NCBI RefSeq assembly: GCF_001536285.1
Contig: NZ_FAOZ01000022.1
Coordinates: 62,001 to 126,000, forward strand
From: Parafrankia irregularis
GTDB lineage: Bacteria; Actinomycetota; Actinomycetes; Frankiales; Frankiaceae
Reading direction: 5' to 3'
DNA length: 64,000 nucleotides
Numbering within the stretch: position 1 is the stretch's first letter; the number at the start of each line of letters is the position of its first letter. The notes beneath the pieces were generated by a model that worked only from the letters and a program-made list of their open reading frames with translations, ran no database searches and was not told where the DNA came from. Shown in pieces: positions 17,173-25,748 of the stretch. Position numbers and translations under genes: made by a program.

Positions 17173-18642
17173 TCAAGAAAGTGGAATCGAAAGCAGCGCC
17201 TCGGTCCCCCGCTCCGGACCGGCCTGCAGCCGGATGGTCCCCCGCATCTCGCCGAGCACCAGCTGCCGCACGATCTGCAGCCCGAGCCGGGGCGAGTGCT
17301 CGAGCTGGAAGTCATCCGGCAGACCCGCGCCGTCGTCGGCGATGACGATGTCGAGGCGGTCACCCTCACGCCGCACCCGGAGCTCGATCGCCCCCGAGGA
17401 TCCGTCGAACGCATGTTCGACAGCATTCTGCAGAAGCTCCGAAAGCACAAGTGCCAACGGCGTGGCGAGTTCGCCGGGCAGCCGTCCGAACGACCCGGTC
17501 CGCCGCGTCGTCGCACGTGTCCCGGTCGAGGCGAGATCCACCGTCACCGAGGTGATCTGGTCCGCGATCTCGTCGAAGGGCACCGACTCGCCAAGGGTCT
17601 GGGAGAGCGTCTCGTGCACGACCGCGATCGAGGTGACCCGGCGCACGGACTCCCGCAGCGCGTCCCTGGCCTCGTCCGCCTTGGTGCGCCGCATCTGCAG
17701 GCGCAGCAGCGCGGCCACCGTCTGCAGGTTGTTCTTGACCCGATGATGGATCTCGCGGATCGTCGCGTCCTTGCTCAGCAGCTGGGCCTCGCGGCGCCGC
17801 AGCTCCGAGACGTCCCGGACGAGGACCAGAACCTCCCGGATCGCGCCCGGGTACAGCGGGATCGCCCGGAGCAGCACCACCGTGCTGCCCACCTCCAGCT
17901 CGACCTCGACCGGCCGGCGCCGGCTGATCGCGTGCCACACCGCGGGTGTGGTCGCCGGCAGGTTCAGTGCCCGGTGCACGGTGCGCAGGTCCTCGCCGGT
18001 GACGTTCCCGGTGTAGCCGAGACGCCGGTAGGCCGACAACGCGTTCGGGCTGGCGAAGATGACCTTGCCGGCACCGTCCAGGCGCATCATCCCGTCGCCG
18101 ACCCGCGGAGGCTCGGGCAGCTCCGCGGAGCCGCCCAGGAACGGGAACGCCCCTTCGGCGATCATCAGTGCCAGGTTGTTCGCCGCCTGCAGGTACGCGG
18201 ACTCCAGCGCGCTCGGCGTGCGCGTCGTCGCGAGGTTGGTGTCACGCGCCAGGACCGCGATCACCCGGTTGCCGTGCCGGACCGGAATCGCCTCGGTCCG
18301 AACCGGGACGCCACCGTCCCACTCCGGCTCGCCCTCCCGGGCGATGCGGTGCTCACGCCAGGCGTTCTGCACCACCCAGCGGTTGATGACGACGCTGCCC
18401 ACCTCGTCGTTGTGGTACGCCGTCGGCCCGGTCGTCGGACGCACCTGGGCCACGACCTGGAACTCCATGCCACCGGCGTGACCCGCGCGTACCGAACCGG
18501 ACCGAGCGGGCACGAGCAGTAGCAGGTCCGCGAAGGACAGGTCGGCCAGCAGCGCCCAGTCCGCGACGAGCGCGTGGAGGTGGTCGATGTCGTCGTCGCT
18601 GAGATCGGTGCCCGCTCGCAGGGCGTCGGCCAGGGTTCCCAC
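17173..18642 (-). CDS. pdtaS: PdtaS-type cytosolic sensor histidine kinase
   Basis: A 489-residue histidine kinase without transmembrane segments. The N-terminal GAF-like domain opens with TLADALRAGTDLSDDDIDHL and LLADLSFADLLLLVP, closely resembling Rv3220c. A PAS domain covers about residues 190-285. The HisKA_2 phosphoacceptor is EIHHRVKNNLQTVAALLRLQ near 300, followed by a HATPase (LSELLQNAVEHAF, IADDGAGLPDDF, RLGLQIVRQLV). Its known partner is PdtaR, an ANTAR-domain RNA-binding antiterminator, not present in this window. The GTG at 18642 is chosen because it aligns with the family start; the upstream frame is an arginine-rich overlap with bioF. Divergent from bioF. Confidence 0.93.
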   Translation of the reverse strand: MGTLADALRAGTDLSDDDIDHLHALVADWALLADLSFADLLLLVPARSGSVRAGHAGGMEFQVVAQVRPTTGPTAYHNDEVGSVVINRWVVQNAWREHRIAREGEPEWDGGVPVRTEAIPVRHGNRVIAVLARDTNLATTRTPSALESAYLQAANNLALMIAEGAFPFLGGSAELPEPPRVGDGMMRLDGAGKVIFASPNALSAYRRLGYTGNVTGEDLRTVHRALNLPATTPAVWHAISRRRPVEVELEVGSTVVLLRAIPLYPGAIREVLVLVRDVSELRRREAQLLSKDATIREIHHRVKNNLQTVAALLRLQMRRTKADEARDALRESVRRVTSIAVVHETLSQTLGESVPFDEIADQITSVTVDLASTGTRATTRRTGSFGRLPGELATPLALVLSELLQNAVEHAFDGSSGAIELRVRREGDRLDIVIADDGAGLPDDFQLEHSPRLGLQIVRQLVLGEMRGTIRLQAGPERGTEALLSIPLS

Positions 18643-18712
18643 GGGACGCAGACTGCCAGACGCCCGCGGTGGCGTGCCGGGCGGCTGGGTCGGAATGCGT
18701 ACGCTCGCCGAC

Positions 18713-19990
18713 GTGATGCCCGAACGCACCAGCACCACGTCACCAGGCAAGCAGCCCGACGGACCCCCCGACGCCGATCCACTCGGCTGGTTGGCGGCGG
18801 CGGCACGGCAGCGATCCGAGGCCGGGCTGCACCGGGTCCTGCGCCCCCGAGCGCCGCGCCCGCGACCGGGCGACACGCCAGGCGACGCACCGGGGAACGC
18901 GGCGCTGCCGGCACAGGGATCCCTGCAGCCCTGGACGGACGGCGACCTCCTGCTCGACCTGGCCGGCAACGACTACCTCGGGCTCGCTCGCCATCCCGCC
19001 GTGATCGAGGGTGGGATCGCAGCGTTGCGCGCGTTCGGCGCCGGGTCCACCGGCAGCCGCCTGGTGAGCGGCACCACGACGCTGCACGGCGATCTCGAGG
19101 CCGCGCTGGCCGAGCATCTCGGCTTCGCCTCGGCGCTGGTCTTCTCCTCCGGGTACGCCGCCAACCTCGCGATGATCACCGCGCTGACCGGCCCCGGCGA
19201 CCTGGTGGTCTCGGACGAGCACAACCATGCCTCGCTGGTGGACGCCTGCCGGCTGTCCCGCGCCGACGTCGTGGTCACCCCGCACGCGGACGTGGATGCG
19301 GTCGACAAGGCGCTCACGACCGGCACCTGGCGGCGCGCGTTCGTCCTCAGCGACTCGGTCTTCTCCGCCGACGGCGACCTGGCTCCGCTGGCCGCCCTGC
19401 ACGGAGTTGTCAGACGGCACGGCGCCGTGCTGCTCGTCGACGAGGCGCACGGGCTCGGCGTGGTGGGCGACGGCGGCCGGGGCGCCCTGGCCGCCGCCGG
19501 GCTCGCCGGCCAGCCCGACGTGATCGCCACCGTCACCCTTTCCAAGTCGTTGGGCAGCCAGGGTGGCGCCGTCCTCGGCCCGGCCGCGCTGCGCGACCAC
19601 CTCATCGACACCGCCCGGACCTTCATCTTCGACACCGGCCTGGCACCGGCCTGCGCGGGCTCGGCACTCGCCGCGCTGCGCCTGCTCACCGAGCGGCCGC
19701 AGCTTCCGGAGCAGGTCCGGCGGCGCGCACACGAGATCGCGGCGGCGACGGGGGCTCCGGAACCGGCCGGAGCTGTGGTCTCCGTGGTGCTCGGCGACCC
19801 CGAACGGGCGGTCGGCGTCGCCGCGGCCTGCCGCGAGGCCGGCGTCGCCGTCGGATGCTTCCGCCCGCCGACGGTCCCCGCCGGCACGAGCCGGCTGCGG
19901 GTCGCCGCCCGGGCCGATCTCACCGACGCCGATGTGGCCCGGGCGGTCGGGGTGATCACCGGATCGATCGCACGCTTCCCCGAACGATGA
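18713..19990 (+). CDS. bioF: 8-amino-7-oxononanoate synthase
   Basis: A 425-residue alpha-oxoamine synthase, a PLP enzyme condensing pimeloyl thioester with L-alanine in biotin synthesis. Conserved parts include LAGNDYLGLARHP near residue 83, GAGSTGSRLVSGTT near 107, SDEHNHASLVD near 170, DEAHGLGVVG near 242 and the PLP lysine in VTLSKSLGSQGG near 278. The first 75 residues are a Pro/Arg-rich extension. The GTG at 18713 is favoured: TACGCT sits seven bases upstream (leaderless). The ATG at 18716 directly follows, and an ATG at 18695 is also possible. Its stop overlaps the bioD start (ATGA). First gene of a bioF-bioD-bioB run. Confidence 0.92.
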   Translation: MMPERTSTTSPGKQPDGPPDADPLGWLAAAARQRSEAGLHRVLRPRAPRPRPGDTPGDAPGNAALPAQGSLQPWTDGDLLLDLAGNDYLGLARHPAVIEGGIAALRAFGAGSTGSRLVSGTTTLHGDLEAALAEHLGFASALVFSSGYAANLAMITALTGPGDLVVSDEHNHASLVDACRLSRADVVVTPHADVDAVDKALTTGTWRRAFVLSDSVFSADGDLAPLAALHGVVRRHGAVLLVDEAHGLGVVGDGGRGALAAAGLAGQPDVIATVTLSKSLGSQGGAVLGPAALRDHLIDTARTFIFDTGLAPACAGSALAALRLLTERPQLPEQVRRRAHEIAAATGAPEPAGAVVSVVLGDPERAVGVAAACREAGVAVGCFRPPTVPAGTSRLRVAARADLTDADVARAVGVITGSIARFPER

Positions 19991-20703
19991 GCGTGATAAT
20001 CGTCACAGGAACCGGGACCGAGGTGGGCAAGACCGTGGTGACGGCCGCGCTGGCGGCACTCGCCGCGGACCGCGGAACCACAGTGGCCGTCGTCAAACCG
20101 GCGCAGACCGGCGTCCGCGCCGACGAGCTCGGCGATGTGGATCTGGTCCGGGACCTGTCCGGGGTCGGGGACGTCCACGAGCTCGTGCGCTACGGCGACC
20201 CGCTGGCGCCGGTCAGCGCCGCGCGCCGGGCCGGCCGGCCCACCCTCGACCTCGCCACGGTGGCCGACACCGTCCACACGCTGCGGGCCGACCGCCGCCT
20301 CGTCCTCGTCGAGGGCGCCGGCGGCCTGCTGGTCCGCTACGACGAGGCCGGCGCCACCGTCGCCGACCTCGCCCGCATGCTGAAGGCGCCCGTGCTCGTG
20401 GTGACCACCGCCGGGCTGGGCAGCCTCAACGCGACCGCGCTCACCCTGGAGGCCATGGCGCACCGCGGCCTCGACCTGGCCGGTGTCGTGATCGGCTCCT
20501 GGCCGGCGACGCCCGACCTGGCCGCCCGCAGCAACATCACCGACCTGGAGCTGCTGGCGGCGCGCCCGCTCGCCGGAGCCGTCCCGGCCGGCGCGGGCCT
20601 GCTCGACCCGCAGCGGTTCCTGGACGTGGCGCGGGCCTCGCTCGAACCAGCACTCGGCGGCGCTTTCGACGCCGCCGCGTTCCGGGCCCGGCACGCCGCA
20701 TGA
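19987..20703 (+). CDS. bioD: Dethiobiotin synthetase
   Basis: A 238-residue ATP-dependent carboxylase closing the ureido ring of dethiobiotin from 7,8-diaminopelargonate. The P-loop GTGTEVGKTVVTAAL lies at residues 8-22. KPAQTGV near 38 and VEGAGGLLVRYDE near 108 are family signatures. The ATG overlaps the bioF stop by four bases, so the two are coupled. The bioA aminotransferase that would act between bioF and bioD is not in this window. A 24-bp tandem repeat begins at its stop codon. Confidence 0.94.
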   Translation: MSVIIVTGTGTEVGKTVVTAALAALAADRGTTVAVVKPAQTGVRADELGDVDLVRDLSGVGDVHELVRYGDPLAPVSAARRAGRPTLDLATVADTVHTLRADRRLVLVEGAGGLLVRYDEAGATVADLARMLKAPVLVVTTAGLGSLNATALTLEAMAHRGLDLAGVVIGSWPATPDLAARSNITDLELLAARPLAGAVPAGAGLLDPQRFLDVARASLEPALGGAFDAAAFRARHAA

Positions 20704-20706
20704 CGG

Positions 20707-20767
20707 CACCGCATGACAGCCGCACGCCGGCACCGCATGACAGCCGCACGCCGGCACCGCATGACGG
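20707..20767. repeat. 24-bp tandem repeats between bioD and bioB
   Basis: Two full identical units (20707-20730, 20731-20754) starting CACCGCATGACAGCCGCACG are followed by a partial third. The first partial unit overlaps the bioD stop codon. The unit contains GCATGACAGCC and is G+C-rich. It fills most of the short bioD-bioB spacer. Confidence 0.85.
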
Positions 20768-20909
20768 CACCGCAGACACACGTCACAACACCGGCACGAT
20801 CAGCACGGATGACTGAACAATGGTGGCGGCACGGACACCACGGCCCATGCCGAAGCCTCCGCCTCCACACCCACCGGCAGCCACACCCGACCTTGCGATG
20901 GGGATCCCT

Positions 20910-21956
20910 GTGACCGCACCTGTGACCACGCCAGTGGAAACGTCCCCGGCCGTCGATGCTCCCGACGACGGCCTGCTCGCCCGCGCACGCGAACAGGTCC
21001 TCGAGGCGGGCCGAGGGCTCGACGAGCAGGACGTGCTGGCGGTCCTCCGGCTGCCCGACGAATCCCTCAACGACCTGCTCGCGCTGGCCCACGAGGTCCG
21101 GCTGCGCTGGTGCGGCCCCGAGGTCGAGGTCGAGGGCATCATCAGCCTCAAGACCGGCGGCTGCCCCGAGGACTGCCACTTCTGCTCGCAGTCCGGGCGC
21201 TTCGACTCGCCGGTTCGGTCGGCCTGGCTGGACATCCCCTCGCTCGTCGACGCCGCCAAGGCCACAGCCGCGACCGGTGCCACCGAGTTCTGCATCGTCG
21301 CCGCCGTCCGCGGTCCCGACGAGCGGCTGATGGCGCAGATCCGCGAAGGTGTGGCAGCGATCCGCGAAGCGGTCGACATCCAGGTGGCCTGCTCGCTCGG
21401 CATGCTCACCCAGGAGCAGGTGGACGAGCTCGCCGAACTCGGCGTGCACCGCTACAACCACAACCTGGAAACGGCGCGCTCGTACTTCCCCCAGGTCGTG
21501 ACGACCCACAGCTGGGAGGAGCGGTGGGAGACGTGTGAGCTCGTCCGCGCCGCCGGCATGGAGCTGTGCTGCGGGGCGATCATCGGGGTGGGCGAGTCAC
21601 TGGAGCAGCGCGCCGAGCTCGCCGCCCAGCTGGCGATGCTGGAGCCCGACGAGGTGCCGCTGAACTTCCTGAACCCGCGGCCGGGCACTCCCTTCGGAGA
21701 CCTGCCGCCGGTCGACGCCCGCGACGCGCTGCGCACCATCGCCGCCTTCCGGCTCGCGCTGCCGCGCACGATCCTGCGCTACGCGGGGGGACGTGAGATC
21801 ACCCTGGGCGATCTCGACGTGCGGGGCATGCTCGGCGGCATCAACGCGGTGATCGTCGGGAACTACCTGACCACACTGGGCAAGGACCCCGGCAGCGACC
21901 TGGAGATGCTCGCCGACCTGCGCATGCCGATCAAGTCGTTGCAGGCCACCCTGTAG
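20910..21956 (+). CDS. bioB: Biotin synthase (radical SAM)
   Basis: A 348-residue radical-SAM enzyme inserting sulfur into dethiobiotin. The radical-SAM cluster motif [14 protein letters not shown] carries the Cx3Cx2C near residue 80. Further conserved parts are [15 protein letters not shown], GIIxGxGE-type [19 protein letters not shown] and [17 protein letters not shown]. The GTG at 20910 is chosen because GGGGA lies five bases upstream; ATGs at 20898 and 20820 are in frame but add a proline-rich, non-family leader. Third gene of the biotin run, and convergent with its accessory protein gene bsaP. Confidence 0.94.
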   Translation: MTAPVTTPVETSPAVDAPDDGLLARAREQVLEAGRGLDEQDVLAVLRLPDESLNDLLALAHEVRLRWCGPEVEVEGIISLKTGGCPEDCHFCSQSGRFDSPVRSAWLDIPSLVDAAKATAATGATEFCIVAAVRGPDERLMAQIREGVAAIREAVDIQVACSLGMLTQEQVDELAELGVHRYNHNLETARSYFPQVVTTHSWEERWETCELVRAAGMELCCGAIIGVGESLEQRAELAAQLAMLEPDEVPLNFLNPRPGTPFGDLPPVDARDALRTIAAFRLALPRTILRYAGGREITLGDLDVRGMLGGINAVIVGNYLTTLGKDPGSDLEMLADLRMPIKSLQATL

Positions 21957-21972
21957 CGCGCCGAGCACACGG

Positions 21973-22020
21973 GCCCGGGCCGGGCCGCCCGGCGCGCGGC
22001 GTGACGCCGCCGGCCCGGGC
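21973..22020. terminator. Terminator between convergent bioB and bsaP
   Basis: GCCCGGGCCG (21973-21982) pairs with CGGCCCGGGC (22011-22020), with internal G+C-rich pairing. It lies between the two converging stop codons. Confidence 0.55.
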
Positions 22021-22030
22021 AGCCCGCCCG

Positions 22031-22219
22031 TCAGTTCGACACGGACGTCCCGTGCTCAGCGCACCGGGCGCTCCACCCCAGCGGGGTCACCTGGACGACC
22101 AGGCGGCGCCGGCAGGACTGGCAGTACCGCGGCGGTTCGAGCGCCCGGGCCCGCGCGCAGGCCTCGTGGCTCCCGATGCTCGCAAGCTGGCCACAGCGGT
22201 CACAGAACGAGGCGTCCAT
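22031..22219 (-). CDS. bsaP: Biotin synthase auxiliary protein BsaP
   Basis: A 62-residue zinc-ribbon-like protein with cysteines at 6, 9, 21, 33, 36 and 53 plus H18 and H56. The signature ALEPPRYCQSCRRRLVVQV followed by GWSARCAEHG matches what I recall of BsaP (Rv1590 type), the actinobacterial protein that carries an Fe-S cluster and supports BioB turnover. It usually follows bioB on the same strand; here it is encoded opposite and convergent. The ATG is preceded by TACGCT eight bases away, suggesting its own near-leaderless promoter. Assignment rests on motif and location. Confidence 0.82.
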   Translation of the reverse strand: MDASFCDRCGQLASIGSHEACARARALEPPRYCQSCRRRLVVQVTPLGWSARCAEHGTSVSN

Positions 22220-22303
22220 AGGGCACCAGCGTAGGGCAGAGCCACCCGCCCGCGCCCTCCCCGGACGCCGCGCCGCACCTGGAAGCGAGTCAGAACTCGC
22301 GGG

Positions 22304-22522
22304 TCAGGACTCCACGACGGCGATCAGGTCCCCGTCCTGCACGACATCGCCCTCGTTGACGGCGATGCTCGCGACCGTGCCACCCTCCTCGCTGATCACC
22401 GGGATCTCCATCTTCATGGAGTCGAGAATGACCAGCGCGTCACCGGCCGCGACGGAGTCACCGACACCGACGACGACCTTCCAGACGTTGGCAACCATCT
22501 CGGCACGGACTTCCTCAGCCAT
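22304..22522 (-). CDS. Biotin/lipoyl-binding carrier protein (TB7.3 type)
   Basis: A 72-residue single biotinyl domain. The biotin acceptor is K37 in VILDSMKMEIPV, and the C-terminal hairpin VNEGDVVQDGDLIAVVES completes the barrel. The start MAEEVRAEMVANV is near-identical in plan to mycobacterial TB7.3 (Rv3221c). It probably serves as biotin carboxyl carrier in an acyl-CoA carboxylase, but no carboxylase subunit is nearby. The ATG at 22522 has GGGAAG upstream. In M. tuberculosis it follows pdtaS directly; here the biotin genes lie between. Confidence 0.92.
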   Translation of the reverse strand: MAEEVRAEMVANVWKVVVGVGDSVAAGDALVILDSMKMEIPVISEEGGTVASIAVNEGDVVQDGDLIAVVES

Positions 22523-22770
22523 CAGGCTTCCCTTCCCTCGCCTCGACCACGCTGCGGCGCTGCTGGTATCAGCGTAGTGGTGACCCGGTGCGCTTCCGTC
22601 AGCGCGCCACGAGTGGGCCATGGCGCGCCCCGGGGGCACCCGTGGGGCCGCTCGGGCGTCCCGACGCGAGCGCCGCTCAGCGGCGTGTGGGACGCGTCGT
22701 GTCCCTGCGGACAGGTCACACCGGCGGCCGGTGGTGTGCGCCCGGGCCACCACCGGCCACACTTACGGAT

Positions 22771-23829
22771 GTGCTCGTACTCCTCCTACTGACCCTTCTG
22801 TGCGGGTTGGCCGTGGGTCTCGCGAGGGGCGGAACCCCGGACGCCCTCAGCCGCGTGTACGTCGCCCGGCCCCCGCTGTTCGTCGCAGCGGTGGCCGTCC
22901 TGGCGGTTGGCCGGCTCATCGGCCCACTGCACGGCCCCGCATGGATCCTCGCGTCGGCCAGCCTGGTGGTCTTCACCCTGACGAACCGGCGGCTACCCGG
23001 GCTGGGGCTGCTCTGTGCCGGCGTCATCCTCAACGCTGCCGTGATCAACGCCAACGGCGGGGACATGCCGGTCTCGGCCTGGGCGGCGGACCGGGCGGGG
23101 GTGCCCATCGAGGAGATCACGGCCTCGCATTTCCACACCGTGGCGGACTCGCAGACCTCGCTGCGCCTCCTCAGCGACATCCTGCCGCTGCCCATGCCCG
23201 GGTCCGCGGCGGTGGTGAGCTTCGGGGACGTCCTGATGGCCGCAGGGCTGGGCCTGTTCGGCGGCGTCGGCCCGGTGCGGGCACGGCGGACCCTTCAGGC
23301 GCGGATGGTCGCCGGCCTCGACCGGCCACGCAGAACGGCGAACGCGGACTCCGCGGAGCGCCGTACGCGGGCCGGCGGGGCCGCCACGGCAGCGGAGCCC
23401 GGCCGGGGCACCGTGGACGACGAACCCGCGCAGGACGGCGGCCGCGTCGCGACGGCGGTCGCCGTCCACACCGAGCCGGTCGGCGAACTCGCCGAGGATG
23501 ACGGATTCCCCGAGGGCGACGACTTCACCGAGAGCGATGACTTCGCCGAGAGTGACGACTTCGCCGAGAGTGACGACTTCGCCGAGAGTGACGACTTCGC
23601 CGAGAGTGACGACTTCGCCGAGGACGGCTGGGCCGACGACGTGACCGTGGCTCCCGCTCCCGCGCCGGCGGCCCAGGCCGCCGGCGCGGGAGCGGCCGGA
23701 GCCGCGGGGGACGGCGCGGCCGTCGATGCCGTCGAGGCCGCAGGAGCCGAGGCCCAGGCCGCCGGGACCGACACGGCCGCGGACCGCGTCACCGGGAGCG
23801 GCCCCCGTCACCCGGTCGACACCCCCTGA
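22771..23829 (+). CDS. DUF5317-type membrane protein with acidic repeat tail
   Basis: A 352-residue protein with hydrophobic N-terminal segments (VLVLLLLTLLCGLAVGLA; LFVAAVAVLAVGRLIGPL; WILASASLVVFTLT; LGLLCAGVILNAAVI). The motif NANGGDMPVSAWAADRAG follows, and VVSFGDVLMAAGLGLF forms a last membrane segment near residue 150. This part fits DUF5317. From about residue 185 the protein is Ala/Asp/Glu-rich and includes six copies of DDFAES encoded by 18-bp repeats. The GTG at 22771 is where hydrophobic homology starts. Function is unknown. The repeats lie on the predicted cytoplasmic C-terminal side. Confidence 0.8.
   Translation: MLVLLLLTLLCGLAVGLARGGTPDALSRVYVARPPLFVAAVAVLAVGRLIGPLHGPAWILASASLVVFTLTNRRLPGLGLLCAGVILNAAVINANGGDMPVSAWAADRAGVPIEEITASHFHTVADSQTSLRLLSDILPLPMPGSAAVVSFGDVLMAAGLGLFGGVGPVRARRTLQARMVAGLDRPRRTANADSAERRTRAGGAATAAEPGRGTVDDEPAQDGGRVATAVAVHTEPVGELAEDDGFPEGDDFTESDDFAESDDFAESDDFAESDDFAESDDFAEDGWADDVTVAPAPAPAAQAAGAGAAGAAGDGAAVDAVEAAGAEAQAAGTDTAADRVTGSGPRHPVDTP
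23518..23625. repeat. Six 18-bp in-frame tandem repeats
   Basis: Units of GACGACTTCGCCGAGAGT start at 23518, 23536, 23554, 23572, 23590 and 23608. The inner copies are identical and the end copies are diverged. They encode the acidic repeat DDFAES. Confidence 0.93.
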
Positions 23830-23905
23830 TCGTCGACCGAACCGTCACGACGACGTGCGCCGACGGGCTGGCAGTATGTGGCCGAAGGAATGAGAGGAGG
23901 GCGTC

Positions 23906-23980
23906 ATGGCGAAGAAGAAGCGCAAGCGGCGCGCCAGGGCCAAGCACAAGGCCAACCACGGCAAGCGCCCGAACACCTGA
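23906..23980 (+). CDS. Ribosomal protein bL37 (24 residues)
   Basis: A 24-codon gene encoding MAKKKRKRRARAKHK followed by ANHGKRPNT. It carries a near-ideal ribosome site (GAGAGGAGGG, five bases before the ATG). The highly basic body and the KANHGKRPN ending match what I recall of the actinobacterial large-subunit protein bL37, first seen in mycobacterial ribosome structures. It stands between the DUF5317 gene and an epimerase, within the whiB1-sigH conserved neighbourhood. It is short enough to be missed by ordinary gene prediction. Confidence comes from the ribosome site and the exact length and C-terminal motif. Confidence 0.85.
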   Translation: MAKKKRKRRARAKHKANHGKRPNT

Positions 23981-24138
23981 CAGGTGGTCCGGGTGGGCCG
24001 GCGGCGGGCGCTGACGCGTCTCCCACCGGGCCACCCGGGCCCTGGGGGCCCTGGGGCCCTTGGGGCCTGCTCCCGGGCGGCTGGATCCCTGATCCCACCC
24101 ACACCGCCACGCCGCACCGGCGGTTGGCCGCCAGAGGG

Positions 24139-24209
24139 ACGAAAGGGGCACAGAGTCGCCTGGTGACCCGCAAGAAGTAAGGATTTTGGTCGTTGCAACG
24201 ACCAAAATC
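24139..24209. repeat. Dispersed palindromic repeat, copy 1
   Basis: A segment beginning AAAGGGGCACAG, continuing CGCCTGGTGACCCGCAAGAAG and ending in a perfect 28-base palindrome (24182-24209; half-site GATTTTGGTCGTTG). A diverged copy lies at 52299-52370, with the same block order and compensating changes in both palindrome arms. It also sits at the 3' end of the epimerase gene on the minus strand, where it may serve as terminator. Confidence 0.8.
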
Positions 24210-24252
24210 GCTCACTCCTGCGACTCGCCAACCGGGCTACCGGGCTACCGGG

Positions 24253-25221
24253 CTAGACGCTGGCGGCGGTGGCCGTGCTGCTGAGCCGGCCCCGGATCCA
24301 GTCGATGGTGTGCCCGAGCCCGGCGTCCAGGCTGACCTGCGGGCGCCAGCCGATCGCCTGCTGGGCGAGGGCGACGTCCAGCGCGATGTGCTGGAGCTCC
24401 CCGGGCCGCGGCGCGGCGAACTGCGGATCGTCCGGCACACCCACCAGGCGCGCGACACGGCTGTGCAGGTCCCGCACCGTGGTCTCGACCGCCGTCCCGA
24501 TGTTGAGCCGCAGGCCGTTGGCGGCCTCGGCCGGCACGCATCGGGCGAAGGCGTCCGCGACGTCCGCGACGTAGACGTAGTCCCGGCTGGTCGTGCCGTC
24601 ACCGAAGATCTTGGTCGGGCGGCCCTCCAGCAGCGCGGTGCCGAAGATCGCGACCACACCGGCCTCGCCGTGCGGATCCTGCCGCGGGCCGAAGACGTTG
24701 CCCAGCGCCAGCGCGGTGCTGGCCAGGCCGTAGGTCGCGCGGTAGACGTTGAGGTAGAGCTCGCCCGCGGCCTTGCCGGCCGCGTACGGCGATTCCGGGG
24801 ACGGCGCGACGGCCTCGCTGACCGGCAGCACGGCCGGGGTGCCGTAGATCGACCCGCCCGACGACGTGTGGATCACCTTCGACGCACCCGCCAGTCGGGC
24901 CGCCTCCAGCACGTTGATCGTGCCCAGCACATTGAGGCGTGCGTCGCGCAGCGGATCGGCCACACTCACCCGGACGTCGATCTGCGCGGCGAGATGAGCC
25001 ACGACATCCGGCCGAACCCGCGCGACGAAGTCGGTGAGGCCGGTGGCCGTGATATCGCCCTTCTCGAAGGAGAAACGGGCATCTGACCCCGCCTGCGCGA
25101 GATTCTCCATTCGCCCGGACGACAGGTCGTCAAGCCCGACGACCGAATGACCATCGGCAAGCATCCGGTCGACGACCGTGGAACCGATGAAACCGGCCGC
25201 GCCGGTCACGAGGATACGCAC
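24253..25221 (-). CDS. NAD-dependent epimerase/dehydratase (UDP-glucose 4-epimerase-like)
   Basis: A 322-residue extended short-chain dehydrogenase. The NAD motif VTGAAGFIGSTVVDRML is at residues 5-21, HLAAQIDVRVSV near 75, HTSSGGSIYG near 118 and the catalytic YxxxK in SPYAAGKAAGE near 145. ALGNVFGPRQDP and GDGTTSRDYVYVADVA also fit nucleotide-sugar epimerases. The precise sugar is unknown; GalE-type activity is the likeliest. Start at 25221, where the Rossmann fold begins. Not part of an obvious sugar cluster. Confidence 0.88.
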   Translation of the reverse strand: MRILVTGAAGFIGSTVVDRMLADGHSVVGLDDLSSGRMENLAQAGSDARFSFEKGDITATGLTDFVARVRPDVVAHLAAQIDVRVSVADPLRDARLNVLGTINVLEAARLAGASKVIHTSSGGSIYGTPAVLPVSEAVAPSPESPYAAGKAAGELYLNVYRATYGLASTALALGNVFGPRQDPHGEAGVVAIFGTALLEGRPTKIFGDGTTSRDYVYVADVADAFARCVPAEAANGLRLNIGTAVETTVRDLHSRVARLVGVPDDPQFAAPRPGELQHIALDVALAQQAIGWRPQVSLDAGLGHTIDWIRGRLSSTATAASV

Positions 25222-25460
25222 ACACAGAAGCCTAACCGCAGCAGCTGTGAGCCCGATAAGCGCCGCACCTGAAAAGCACCGCTTCCGCGCTCACGCCCGC
25301 CGCCGACGGCCTGCCGGCCGGCCGGCCCGGCCAGGCACCTGCTCGCCCCGCTCCACGCCGGGGCCGCCGGGGAGTGTCGAGACGCCCGGGCGCACCCGGG
25401 ACGGCGCCGCACACGCAGCCGCCGCAGGCACCCCGCTCCAGACCCGCCGGCGGCCGCCCC

Positions 25461-25748
25461 CTACTCCGGCTGGAACTCGGCGGCCGCGTCGCTATCGGAG
25501 CGGGCCGCCCGCAGCCGCGCGAGCACGCTCAACCGCAGCGAATCCGGCGCCCGCTCACCGCCGCACTTGCGGGCGACGAGCATTTTCACCTCGTGTTCCA
25601 CGCCGAACTCCCGCAGGCACGGCGAACACTCGTCGAGATGCGACCGGATGAGATTCTGCTGTGAACCGTTGCACTCGCCGTCCAGGTAGAGAAAAACGGC
25701 GTCGAGCACCTTCCGGCAGTCAATGTTGTGGCTTGCTCCACAGCTCAC
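25461..25748 (-). CDS. rsrA: Zinc-containing anti-sigma factor RsrA/RshA
   Basis: A 95-residue ZAS-family, redox-sensing anti-sigma factor. The zinc/redox ligands are C11, H37, C41 and C44 (SHLDECSPC), exactly the positions used by Streptomyces RsrA. Oxidation forms a disulfide, expels zinc and frees the sigma factor. Its GTG overlaps the TGA of sigH by four bases, so it is coupled to and expressed after the sigma gene. Further cysteines are C3, C26 and C62. Same order as sigH-rshA in mycobacteria. Confidence 0.94.
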   Translation of the reverse strand: MSCGASHNIDCRKVLDAVFLYLDGECNGSQQNLIRSHLDECSPCLREFGVEHEVKMLVARKCGGERAPDSLRLSVLARLRAARSDSDAAAEFQPE

